Assembly (NCBI GenBank): GCA_016286595.1
Contig: JAEETR010000056.1
Span: 1 to 9,062, forward strand
Length of the DNA stretch: 9,062 nucleotides
Reading direction: 5' to 3'
Source of the DNA: Oscillospiraceae bacterium
Lineage (GTDB): Bacteria; Bacillota; Clostridia; Oscillospirales; Oscillospiraceae
Shown: one piece after another, positions 1 through 5,108 of the stretch
How the letters are laid out: every line of letters begins with the position of its first letter
How positions within the stretch are numbered: the first letter of the stretch is position 1
Made by a program: the position numbers and the translations under genes
The notes under the pieces: model-generated
What the model saw: the letters and a program-made list of their open reading frames with translations, nothing else
Told to the model about the DNA's origin: nothing
Database searches by the model: none

Positions 1-254
1 CAAGCAGCACAGTGCAGATGACCAACAGCCAGAAGGCGGTACTGTGGCAGCTCTACAATAAGAGCTGGAAGCCTAAGAATAATCCCTTCGACGTCACAGT
101 CGGGCAGTGGATCTACGACGGCCTGAACAGTGAGCCGGACACCGGCACCCAGGGACTCGGCCTGCCGAGTCTTGGCGGAGGATCTTCGGGCCTTGGCTTA
201 CCGAGCCTGGGCGGAGGATCTGAGGGACTGAGTCTGCCGAGTCTGGCAGGCTGA
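1..254 (+). CDS. 3' end of a gene of unknown function with a Gly/Leu/Pro repeat tail (5' truncated)
   Basis: Only the last 83 residues are visible. The frame is open to the left edge, and the first possible start (GTG at 12) has no ribosome binding site, so I read this as the end of a longer gene. The visible part begins with a hydrophilic segment rich in Lys, Asn, Trp and Gln (NKSWKPKNNPF near the middle, then VGQWIYDGL). It then switches to three copies of a 12-residue unit of the form GLxLPSLGGGSx; the third is shortened and ends LPSLAG before TGA. An intrinsic terminator follows 16 bp later. I do not recognise the family. The Trp-rich segment faintly recalls phage structural proteins, but that is an impression and not a call. 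No enzymatic motif is visible. The gene is certainly translated in this frame, given the codon-level repeat and the terminator; its function is unknown. Confidence 0.72.
   Translation, partial: SSTVQMTNSQKAVLWQLYNKSWKPKNNPFDVTVGQWIYDGLNSEPDTGTQGLGLPSLGGGSSGLGLPSLGGGSEGLSLPSLAG
153..251 (+). repeat. Three in-frame 36-bp repeats encoding GLxLPSLGGGSx
   Basis: Units lie at 153-188, 189-224 and 225-251 (the last is incomplete). They encode GLGLPSLGGGSS, GLGLPSLGGGSE and GLSLPSLAG. The copies differ at many third codon positions (for example CTC/CTT, AGT/AGC, CTT/CTG) while the amino acids are kept. This indicates an older duplication held by selection on the protein, not a very recent slippage event. 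The unit is a flexible glycine-serine linker alternating with a short hydrophobic LPSL patch at the extreme C terminus. Confidence 0.85.
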
Positions 255-270
255 AAAAGTAAAAAGAAGA

Positions 271-301
271 AGGACCGGAGCGGGAGCTCCGGTCCTTTGA
301 T
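271..301 (+). terminator. Intrinsic terminator of the truncated leftmost gene
   Basis: A perfect 11-bp stem (271-281 with 286-296) closes a GGGA loop and runs into TTTGATTT. It sits 16 bp after the TGA of the upstream gene. The T-run is interrupted, so efficiency may be moderate. Confidence 0.85.
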
Positions 302-325
302 TTCGTGAGCATTTTCGTGAGCATT
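302..325. repeat. 12-bp tandem duplication TTCGTGAGCATT
   Basis: The exact sequence TTCGTGAGCATT occurs at 302-313 and immediately again at 314-325, just after the terminator. It is followed by TTGTG, which looks like the start of a decayed third copy. It is non-coding. Its origin is unclear; replication slippage is the simplest explanation. Confidence 0.8.
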
Positions 326-348
326 TTGTGTAAACTTAAAACACTGAC

Positions 349-368
349 TTCCGTAAAAAGTTACGGAA
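349..368. repeat. Perfect 8-bp inverted repeat TTCCGTAA/TTACGGAA
   Basis: TTCCGTAA (349-356) and TTACGGAA (361-368) are separated by AAAG. The gap between the leftmost gene and the tRNA holds this palindrome, the tandem duplication and the tRNA terminator, and otherwise no gene that I can see. No poly-T tract follows on either strand, so it is not an obvious terminator. A protein binding site or a relic of a small mobile element end are possible readings. Confidence 0.6.
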
Positions 369-412
369 AACGGTAATATAGCAATTCACAAAAACGCGGG
401 ATAAGTACTGAG

Positions 413-453
413 AATAAAGGAAAATCCGCTATTCACAAGGAATAACGGATTTT
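413..453 (-). terminator. Terminator downstream of tRNA-Ser
   Basis: A 13-bp stem with one mismatch (421-433 with 441-453) encloses a 7-nt loop. Read on the minus strand, the arm ends in TTTT followed by CCTTTATTCT, and the stem starts 8 bp beyond the encoded CCA end of the tRNA. It would end the tRNA transcript. Confidence 0.75.
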
Positions 454-460
454 CTTGTTT

Positions 461-552
461 TGGCGGAGATGGAGAGATTCGAACTCTCGAGGAGCTTTTG
501 ACCCCTACACGATTTCCAATCGTGCGCGCTCGACCAGCTACGCGACATCTCC
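461..552 (-). tRNA. tRNA-Ser (anticodon GGA)
   Basis: The minus strand folds into a complete class II tRNA of 92 nt. The acceptor stem is GGAGATG (552-546) with CATCTCC (471-465), followed by discriminator G and an encoded CCA (463-461). The anticodon stem is CACGA/TCGTG with loop TTGGAAA, giving anticodon GGA (515-517), which reads UCC and UCU serine codons. There is a long variable arm (GGGGT...GCTCC) as expected for serine, and the T arm is GAGAG-TTCGAAT-CTCTC. It is preceded by a near-ideal promoter and followed by a terminator, so it can be transcribed as its own unit. The variable arm and anticodon together exclude leucine or tyrosine. Confidence 0.97.
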
Positions 553-616
553 ACGCGTTTTGCTCGAACTGACTTCTCCGTATTCAGTTGAGTGCCTGCC
601 CGAAGCAAGCCTACAC

Positions 617-645
617 ATTATAAGAGAAAAGGGGAGGGTTGTCAA
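617..645 (-). promoter_or_regulatory. Perfect-consensus housekeeping promoter for tRNA-Ser
   Basis: On the minus strand, TTGACA (645-640) and TATAAT (622-617) are separated by exactly 17 bp, a perfect sigma-A consensus. Transcription should start near 610, leaving a leader of about 58 nt that can form two small hairpins (594-610 and 563-592) before the mature tRNA. The -35 hexamer contains the TGA stop (642-644) of the acyltransferase gene, so the promoter is embedded in the end of that gene. No terminator separates the two, so read-through from metG and the acyltransferase gene could also feed the tRNA. Confidence 0.93.
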
Positions 646-1691
646 GGAAAAATCTTAATTTTCCCCGACCGCAGCAGTTTCCGAAGGGACCGCCACGCCA
701 GCGCCGCGCCGATACTCACGGTGTAGACGATCACGAGCCTTACGCCGTACCGCGCCGCCAGGTCGACAAGGCCGAGACGGTCAAGGAAGGCGTTGACGAT
801 AAAGATGACCAGCGGGTGGACGAGATATATGAGATAACTGACCCCGTCGATGCCGGAGACGAGCCGCGGGAGGGGATGGCTTTTCGTCACCCTCACGCAC
901 AGGGCGAAGACGAACACGATGGCCGCGGCACAGTAAAGGGTGTGCATGTTCTCCAGGGCAGTGAGACTGACCCGGGGCACGCCGATGCGGTAGCATACGG
1001 CCTCCGCAGCGGCGATTACGGCGAAAAGCAGGGCGAGGACGGGGAGCCGTTCGCTGACCACTTCGCGGAATCTCTCGTAATTGAGCCCCGCGGCCATGCC
1101 CGCCGTCCAGTAGAACAGATACGTGGTAAAGAGCCGGTCGTTGTACCGGAACACAAACCCGGGTATGAGTTTTCCCAGCAGGGCGGAAAGATACAGATTG
1201 CAGGCCACAGTCATCCCCAGACAGACCGCCAGCAGCGGTAACGGCCTGGACCTCCTGCAGATCTTCAGCAGCAGGGGGGTGAGGGCTGTGAACTGGGCGA
1301 GTATCACGATGTAATAGAAGTGACTGACCAGATTGCCCAGCGCGGCGTACCGCGCAAAATCCCTCACGCAGAACCTGAGCCAGCCGATGAGGATGAAATA
1401 GGCGTAATAAATCGCCACCCACAGGATATAGGGCAGAAAAATGGATTTTATCCGGGATAAAAAGTACCGCCCGTTCACGCCGTCGGGATGGTTCAGCGTC
1501 AGCTTCAGCCCGCCCAGGAACAGAAAGCCCTGCACCACGAAAGCGGACAGCCGCCATGGTATACTTACGGCGATATGCTGCCAGCTGTCCCGCAGCAGCT
1601 TCGACACCGGCTCCGAGGACGCGTGGATGAAAATGACAAGAAGACAGAGCACCACGTTCATCAGTGACAGCTCTGTCTTCCTTGCTTTCAT
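642..1691 (-). CDS. Membrane acyltransferase, acyltransferase 3 (OafA/WecH-like) family
   Basis: The 349-residue product is a polytopic membrane protein with about ten hydrophobic segments, a normal length for this family. The N terminus shows the family pattern: a first membrane helix ending in an invariant-type His (IFIHASSEP, His23), then a helix with FLFLGG (56-61), then YFLSRIKSIFLPY (76-88), which matches the Arg-containing motif. Near the C terminus, GVSYLIYLVHPLVI is another hallmark. Such enzymes transfer acetyl or other acyl groups across the membrane to polysaccharides, peptidoglycan or small metabolites; the substrate cannot be read from sequence. The ATG at 1691 is preceded by GAAAGGA at good spacing. 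It starts 13 bp after the metG stop, so it is probably cotranscribed with metG and has no promoter of its own that I can see. The pairing with metG is unusual and may be only positional. Confidence 0.88.
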   Translation of the reverse strand: MKARKTELSLMNVVLCLLVIFIHASSEPVSKLLRDSWQHIAVSIPWRLSAFVVQGFLFLGGLKLTLNHPDGVNGRYFLSRIKSIFLPYILWVAIYYAYFILIGWLRFCVRDFARYAALGNLVSHFYYIVILAQFTALTPLLLKICRRSRPLPLLAVCLGMTVACNLYLSALLGKLIPGFVFRYNDRLFTTYLFYWTAGMAAGLNYERFREVVSERLPVLALLFAVIAAAEAVCYRIGVPRVSLTALENMHTLYCAAAIVFVFALCVRVTKSHPLPRLVSGIDGVSYLIYLVHPLVIFIVNAFLDRLGLVDLAARYGVRLVIVYTVSIGAALAWRSLRKLLRSGKIKIFP

Positions 1692-1704
1692 GGTCGGTCC
1701 TTTC

Positions 1705-3651
1705 TCAGCACAGTCTGGCGCCGGCAGGCACGCCGTCGTCCAGAATCATGAGATTGAGCTCCTCCTTGCCGTTGACCTCTTTCACGGCGGAAAGGAGCAT
1801 GCCGTTGGACTCAAGGCCCATCATTTTCCGGGCGGGCAGGTTGAGTATGGCGACTACGGTCTTGCCGATAAGATCCTCGGGCTTGTAATATTTGGCGATG
1901 CCGGACAGTATCTGCCGAACCTTGCCGGAGCCGTCGTCCAGCTCGAAACGAAGGAGCTTGTCGCTCTTCTTCACGTTTTCACACTTGAGGACCTTGCACA
2001 CGCGCATATCGCATCTGGCAAAGTCGTCGATGGTCACGTCGGGCAGCACGGGCTCAAAGCCGGATTCTGCGGCTTCCTTGGCGGCGTAGTAGTCGGCGAT
2101 CTCCTGGGCTTTTTTGGCGGGGTCGAGACGCTGGAACAGTATCTCGCTCTGGCCGATCTTGTGGCCGGCGGGGAGAAGTCCGAACTTCTGAAGACCGTCC
2201 CAGCCGGAGGGGGAGACGTTAAGCTGGCGGAAGATGCGCTCGCCGGTCTCGGGCAGGAAGGGGGTAATGAGCTCCGCAGCAAAACGGATGGTCTCCAGAA
2301 GGTTATACAGCACCGTATCAAGACGGGCTTTATCCTCGGGGTTTTTGCCCAGCTTCCAGGGCTCCGTCTCGTCAACGTACTTGTTGGCGCGGCGAAGAAG
2401 GGTGAATATCTCGTCGATGGCGTCTGCCACGTGAAGGGTGTCCATCTTCTCCTCGGTCCGCTTCACAGTCTCGACGCACAGCGCCTGCAGCTCGTCGTCA
2501 TGCTCACCGGGGCAGGCGTGGTCGGAAAGTATGCCGTCGGAATAGCGGTTGCACATATCCACGCTGCGCTTGACCAGGTTGCCCAGGATGTTGGCCAGGT
2601 CGGAGTTGACGCGTTCGGTCATCAGGTCGTAGGTGAGAGAGCCGTCGGAGGCGAAGGGCATCTCGTGGAGCAGGAAGTAGCGCACCGCGTCCACACCGTA
2701 AAGCTCGGCCAGGTCGTCGGCGTAGATGACGTTGCCCTTGGACTTGCTCATCTTGTCGCTGCCCACAATAAGCCAGGGATGGCCGAACACCTGCTTGGGA
2801 AGAGGCTCTCCCAGCGCCATGAGGAAGGCGGGCCAGTACAGAGTGTGGAACCGGATGATATCCTTGCCGATGAGGTGGACGTCAGCGGGCCAGTATTTTA
2901 CGTAGCCCTCGCCGTCCTCGCCCATGGGCTCATAGCCGGGGAAGGTGATGTAGTTGGTCAGAGCGTCCAGCCACACGTAGATGACGTGCTTGGGGTCGCT
3001 TTTCACGGGGATGCCCCAGTTGAAACTGGTACGGGTGACGCACAGATCCTGCAGTCCGGGCTTGAGGAAGTTGTTTATCATCTCATTCTTCCGGGACTCG
3101 GGCTGAATGAACTCAGGGTGCTCCTCGATGTGCTTCATGATGCGCTCGCCGTACTTGCTCAGCCGGAAGAAGTAAGCCTCCTCCTCGGCCCATTTGACCT
3201 CGCGGCCGCAGTCGGGGCACTTGTGGTCCACCAGCTGGCTCTCGGTCCAGAAGCTCTCGCAGGGGGTGCAGTACCACCCCTCGTACTTGGACTTGTATAT
3301 GTCGTCGGTGGCCAGCATCTTCTCGAATATATCCTGCACCTTCCGCTCGTGGTCCGGGTCGGTGGTGCGCACGAAGTGGTCGTAGCTGGTGTTCATAACG
3401 TCCCAGATGCGCTTTATCTCCGCGGAGGTGGCGTCGACGAAGGCCTGAGGGGTAAGACCCGCGTCCTCGGCCTTGAGCTGGATCTTCTGACCGTGCTCGT
3501 CGGTGCCGGTCTGGAAATAGACGTCGTAACCGCTCATTCGCTTGAAACGGCATATAGCGTCGGCCAGCACTATCTCGTAAGTGTTGCCGATATGGGGCTT
3601 ACCGGAAGCGTATGCTATTGCGGTAGAAAGATAATATTTTCCTCTGTCCAT
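1705..3651 (-). CDS. metG: Methionyl-tRNA synthetase with C-terminal tRNA-binding domain
   Basis: This cytoplasmic enzyme joins methionine to tRNA-Met using ATP, for initiation and elongation. The start is the ATG at 3651, because AGGAGG sits 6 bp upstream and the protein then opens MDRGKYYLSTAIAY as in the family; an upstream in-frame extension to 3768 crosses the promoter and is rejected. The product has 648 residues, typical of the long form. The class I signature is HIGN (20-23) and KMSKS (300-304). A single zinc knuckle has Cys128, Cys131, Cys145 and Cys148. The anticodon-binding helical region follows, and residues about 539-648 form the EMAP/Trbp111-type tRNA-binding domain that drives dimerisation. 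All key residues are present and the gene looks intact. It is transcribed from its own promoter (3690-3719) with a leader of about 32 nt, too short for a T-box, and is followed 13 bp later by an acyltransferase gene. Confidence 0.97.
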   Translation of the reverse strand: MDRGKYYLSTAIAYASGKPHIGNTYEIVLADAICRFKRMSGYDVYFQTGTDEHGQKIQLKAEDAGLTPQAFVDATSAEIKRIWDVMNTSYDHFVRTTDPDHERKVQDIFEKMLATDDIYKSKYEGWYCTPCESFWTESQLVDHKCPDCGREVKWAEEEAYFFRLSKYGERIMKHIEEHPEFIQPESRKNEMINNFLKPGLQDLCVTRTSFNWGIPVKSDPKHVIYVWLDALTNYITFPGYEPMGEDGEGYVKYWPADVHLIGKDIIRFHTLYWPAFLMALGEPLPKQVFGHPWLIVGSDKMSKSKGNVIYADDLAELYGVDAVRYFLLHEMPFASDGSLTYDLMTERVNSDLANILGNLVKRSVDMCNRYSDGILSDHACPGEHDDELQALCVETVKRTEEKMDTLHVADAIDEIFTLLRRANKYVDETEPWKLGKNPEDKARLDTVLYNLLETIRFAAELITPFLPETGERIFRQLNVSPSGWDGLQKFGLLPAGHKIGQSEILFQRLDPAKKAQEIADYYAAKEAAESGFEPVLPDVTIDDFARCDMRVCKVLKCENVKKSDKLLRFELDDGSGKVRQILSGIAKYYKPEDLIGKTVVAILNLPARKMMGLESNGMLLSAVKEVNGKEELNLMILDDGVPAGARLC

Positions 3652-3689
3652 TTGTTGCCTCCTGCAGATGAGAAAAAATAACTTCAAAC

Positions 3690-3719
3690 AGTATATCACA
3701 AACGGATCGGTAAATGCAA
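3690..3719 (-). promoter_or_regulatory. Probable sigma-A promoter of metG
   Basis: On the minus strand, TTGCAT (3719-3714) and TATACT (3695-3690) are 18 bp apart, and the -10 box has an extended TGA just upstream. Transcription would start near 3683, about 32 nt before the metG ATG. Confidence 0.7.
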
Positions 3720-3762
3720 CAAAAAGCGCCTTTTGCCCGTGCGGGAAAAGAAAAGCCGTATT

Positions 3763-3815
3763 CGACAAAAGAAGTGCCGGGGCGACAAAAGCTCCTATTT
3801 ACAATTTGTCCCCGG
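3763..3815. repeat. CGACAAAAG direct repeats plus an inverted half, possible operator or hairpin
   Basis: CGACAAAAG occurs at 3763-3771 and again at 3783-3791, exactly 20 bp apart, about two helical turns. A reverse-oriented TTTGTC follows at 3805-3810. The second box and this reverse copy, with flanking CCGGG/CCCGG, can also form an 11-bp stem (3777-3789 with 3805-3815, 2-nt bulge). The cluster lies between the metG promoter and the divergent promoter at 3798-3826 and overlaps the latter, a natural place for a regulator to bind. No regulator is identified. Confidence 0.45.
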
Positions 3816-3826
3816 GGATGTATCAT
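3798..3826 (+). promoter_or_regulatory. Probable promoter of an intergenic small RNA
   Basis: TTTACA (3798-3803) and TATCAT (3821-3826) are separated by exactly 17 bp on the + strand, each matching the sigma-A consensus at five of six and four to five of six positions. Transcription would begin near 3833. No + strand open reading frame with a ribosome binding site follows before the terminator at 3901-3929. Confidence 0.55.
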
Positions 3827-3832
3827 TTAATC

Positions 3833-3929
3833 ACAGCTTATCCGATTCCCTGATGAGGGAAGACCTGTAAGCTCATATCTTTATCCCACAACCCTATCTG
3901 GAGCGGGCCCTGCGCCCGCTCACTTTTTT
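3833..3929 (+). ncRNA. Candidate free-standing small RNA, about 97 nt, family not recognised
   Basis: Between metG and divIC, a promoter (3798-3826) and a strong terminator (3901-3929) bracket about 97 nt with no coding potential. The 5' half folds into a hairpin with an internal loop: AGCTTA (3835-3840) pairs with TAAGCT (3868-3873), and TTCCCT (3846-3851) pairs with AGGGAA (3856-3861) closing a GATG tetraloop. The two stems are separated by unpaired TCCGA and GACCTG. A pyrimidine-rich single-stranded stretch (about 3874-3900, CATATCTTTATCCCACAACC and on) leads to the terminator hairpin. Downstream, the only gene is convergent, so this is not a leader or riboswitch for a + strand gene. It lacks the signal recognition particle tetraloop motif, the 6S long rod and the RNase P and tmRNA signatures. 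A trans-acting small RNA is the simplest reading. This is inference from structure and layout. Confidence 0.5.
3901..3929 (+). terminator. Strong intrinsic terminator of the candidate small RNA
   Basis: GAGCGGGC (3901-3908) pairs perfectly with GCCCGCTC (3914-3921) around a CCTGC loop and is followed by ACTTTTTTG. The T-run lies only on the + strand side, so the hairpin serves + strand transcription. No + strand protein gene lies upstream of it, which is the main evidence for the small RNA. Confidence 0.88.
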
Positions 3930-3937
3930 GCATATTA

Positions 3938-3966
3938 AAAGGCGGGAGCCTTACGCTCCCGCCTTT
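3938..3966 (-). terminator. Bidirectional terminator at the end of the yabP-yabQ-divIC operon
   Basis: A perfect 12-bp stem (3938-3949 with 3955-3966) with a 5-nt loop begins 16 bp after the divIC stop. Read on the minus strand, it ends in CCTTTTAATATG. It also ends in CCTTTATTGTTTT on the + strand and so can back up the adjacent small RNA terminator. Confidence 0.88.
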
Positions 3967-3981
3967 ATTGTTTTCACGACG

Positions 3982-4254
3982 TCAGTCGGCGATATACACG
4001 TCCTCGTTCTGCATCACGAAGCCCAGCTTGTCACGGGCCACGTCCTCGATGACCTCGTCGCTTGTGTTGTTCTCTATGGCCAGCTTCAGCTCCTCGTTGG
4101 AGGCGGTCTTGGCGGACACCTCCTGCTGAAGCTTATCCTGATTGGCGGCGGCGGCCTCTATCTTCGACTGAAGATGGAAAAGAGAGGTCACGGCGTAGAT
4201 GATAAGCACCACTATTATTATCTTCGTAAGAATACCTGAACGTTTGCGCCGCAC
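3982..4254 (-). CDS. divIC: Septum formation initiator, DivIC/FtsB family
   Basis: The 90-residue bitopic membrane protein has a short basic cytoplasmic start (RRKRSG), one membrane span at about 10-26, then an extracytoplasmic coiled coil (about 27-65, SKIEAAAANQDKLQQEV onward). It ends with the conserved VIEDVARDKLGFV segment. This is the standard FtsB/DivIC plan. These proteins join FtsL and DivIB/FtsQ at the septum and activate septal peptidoglycan synthesis. The start is GTG at 4254 with GGAG six bases upstream. It is the last gene of the yabP-yabQ-divIC cluster, an order also known from Bacillus subtilis, and its 5' end overlaps the yabQ frame by 122 nt. Because division is needed in growth, it probably needs more than a sporulation promoter; a weak extended -10 lies at 4316-4324. 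Confidence 0.93.
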   Translation of the reverse strand: MRRKRSGILTKIIIVVLIIYAVTSLFHLQSKIEAAAANQDKLQQEVSAKTASNEELKLAIENNTSDEVIEDVARDKLGFVMQNEDVYIAD

Positions 4255-4747
4255 CGCTGACTCCTTCCTTCCGCACGTGACGTGGGGGACGGTTTGTTTT
4301 CTTGATCGTATTCATTCTATACCAGTTCAGTCGGATTGAAAAGTATTTTTTCACCGTTTCCGCGATTTTTTTCGCCGCCGTCGCCCCGGCGCGAAGGGGC
4401 ATCAGCACGATGCCCGCCGACAGTCGGAGAGCCCGGACGGCGAGACCCGCAGCGAAGTCGAAGGCGATCCGTGCGAACCGGCTGACCGTGACAAAGTACG
4501 CCGCGCCGCCGAAGAAGCAAAGCACGATCATGAAAATGCGCTGCTGACCGCCGCCCGCGGATAGTACAGCGGCGAAAACGCTGCAGGCGCACACTGCCCA
4601 GAAGAGAAGGTCCAGCACGTCTGAGAGTATGCGGTGGACGCCGCACCGCCGGACAGACCGCAGAACGTCGTAAATCACCCCGAGAAGTGCCCCCAGCACG
4701 AGAAAAGACCCGGCCTGAGACAGCTGTCCCGTTACGCTTATCTCCAC
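4133..4747 (-). CDS. yabQ: Spore cortex biosynthesis protein YabQ, with long C-terminal tail overlapping divIC
   Basis: YabQ is a membrane protein of the outer forespore membrane needed for spore cortex formation. I place the start at GTG 4747, four bases after the yabP stop, where the protein reads VEISVTGQLSQAGSFLVLGALLGVIYDVLR. The N-terminal LxxLGxLLGxxYDxLR pattern and the gene order identify the family. Membrane spans lie at about 13-29, 43-63, 70-88 and 96-116. The family core seems to end near residue 126 (ETVKKYF). The frame then stays open for about 78 more residues, rich in Arg, Ser and Asn, of which the last 40 lie over divIC in another frame. That tail has no recognisable feature, so either the overlap is real or a stop or frame was lost here. 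The start has only a weak AGGTAAGG-type site and relies on coupling to yabP. Confidence 0.85.
   Translation of the reverse strand: MEISVTGQLSQAGSFLVLGALLGVIYDVLRSVRRCGVHRILSDVLDLLFWAVCACSVFAAVLSAGGGQQRIFMIVLCFFGGAAYFVTVSRFARIAFDFAAGLAVRALRLSAGIVLMPLRAGATAAKKIAETVKKYFSIRLNWYRMNTIKKTNRPPRHVRKEGVSGAAQTFRYSYEDNNSGAYHLRRDLSFPSSVEDRGRRRQSG
4316..4324 (-). promoter_or_regulatory. Possible extended -10 promoter for divIC inside yabQ
   Basis: On the minus strand, TGG precedes TATAGA, an extended -10 pattern about 62 bp upstream of the divIC GTG. The nearest -35-like sequence (TTTTCA) is only 15 bp away and weak. It is proposed because divIC would otherwise depend on the sporulation promoter in front of yabP. 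Confidence 0.3.
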
Positions 4748-4751
4748 GCCC

Positions 4752-5033
4752 TTACCTGAAAAGACGGGCGAAGAAGCCGTCCTTCCCGCCTTTGTCGCCC
4801 TCGTACTCAAGGCTGTCGACGCTGCCCCGCACGATCATCTCTCCCGTGTCCGTGTTCAGCTGTTCCATCTCAAGACCGCTGCCCCTGACCACCAGGAGAC
4901 CCCGGGAGGTGCTTATCTCCACCACGCTCTCGTCGAAACTGCCCACGCTCTCCACACCGGATACGGTGAGTGCGGCTCTTTCGGTCAGCGAGACGGCGTG
5001 AGCCGCGGCGGGACGGTTTTCCTCATAAGCCAT
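4752..5033 (-). CDS. yabP: Sporulation protein YabP
   Basis: The 93-residue soluble protein is of the YabP family, which works with YabQ in spore cortex/coat assembly in the mother cell. The body (SLTERAALTVSGVESVGSFD, then a run of beta-strand patterns VVEISTSRGLLVVRGSGLEM and a VRGSVDSLEYE motif) fits the family's repeated short strands and the usual length of about 90-100. The start is ATG 5033 with AAAGGAGA eight bases upstream; an in-frame GTG at 5051 would place that site inside the gene and is rejected. It leads the yabP-yabQ-divIC operon. In Bacillus the gene follows a small S4-domain RNA-binding protein gene, which is absent here: instead the operon begins directly at a sigma-E-like promoter (5079-5108) facing htrA. 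Confidence 0.92.
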   Translation of the reverse strand: MAYEENRPAAAHAVSLTERAALTVSGVESVGSFDESVVEISTSRGLLVVRGSGLEMEQLNTDTGEMIVRGSVDSLEYEGDKGGKDGFFARLFR

Positions 5034-5078
5034 GATACGCTCTCCTTTCACGCTCGGGTACGTTTATATTCGTTTATA

Positions 5079-5108
5079 ATTGTATGCCCGGAGAGGGGGC
5101 ACATATGA
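5079..5108 (-). promoter_or_regulatory. Sigma-E (mother-cell sporulation) type promoter of yabP
   Basis: On the minus strand, TCATATGT (5108-5101) lies 14 bp from CATACAAT (5086-5079). The Bacillus sigma-E consensus is KMATATTT, 13-15 bp, CATACANT, so the -10 fits completely and the -35 differs at one base. Transcription would start near 5073, giving a leader of about 40 nt before the yabP ATG. This agrees with the known mother-cell expression of yabP/yabQ. Confidence 0.75.

Noticed and set aside
455..658. A 67-codon + strand open frame
   Set aside because: It lies antisense over tRNA-Ser and its promoter, and no start signal is present.
1441..3681. A 746-codon open frame on the + strand covering most of metG and the start of the acyltransferase gene
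   Set aside because: It is antisense to a clearly intact metG, has no ribosome binding site, and its translation is low-complexity Val/Gly/Leu-rich. It results from the absence of the antisense-stop codons in a GC-biased gene.
3652..3768. N-terminal 39-residue extension of MetG
   Set aside because: It spans the metG promoter, lacks a ribosome binding site, and the family's own start with AGGAGG is at 3651.
3850..3856. CTGATGA resembling the hammerhead ribozyme core in the candidate small RNA
   Set aside because: No GAAA box or matching stems II and III are at the required positions; the bases are better used in the TTCCCT/AGGGAA hairpin.
3652..3981. T-box or other riboswitch leader for metG
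   Set aside because: The likely leader is only about 32 nt, and no T-box sequence or antiterminator is seen on the minus strand.
4748..4810. Earlier TTG start for YabQ at 4810
   Set aside because: It would overlap yabP by 59 nt with a poor start codon and no ribosome binding site; GTG 4747 gives the family-like N terminus.
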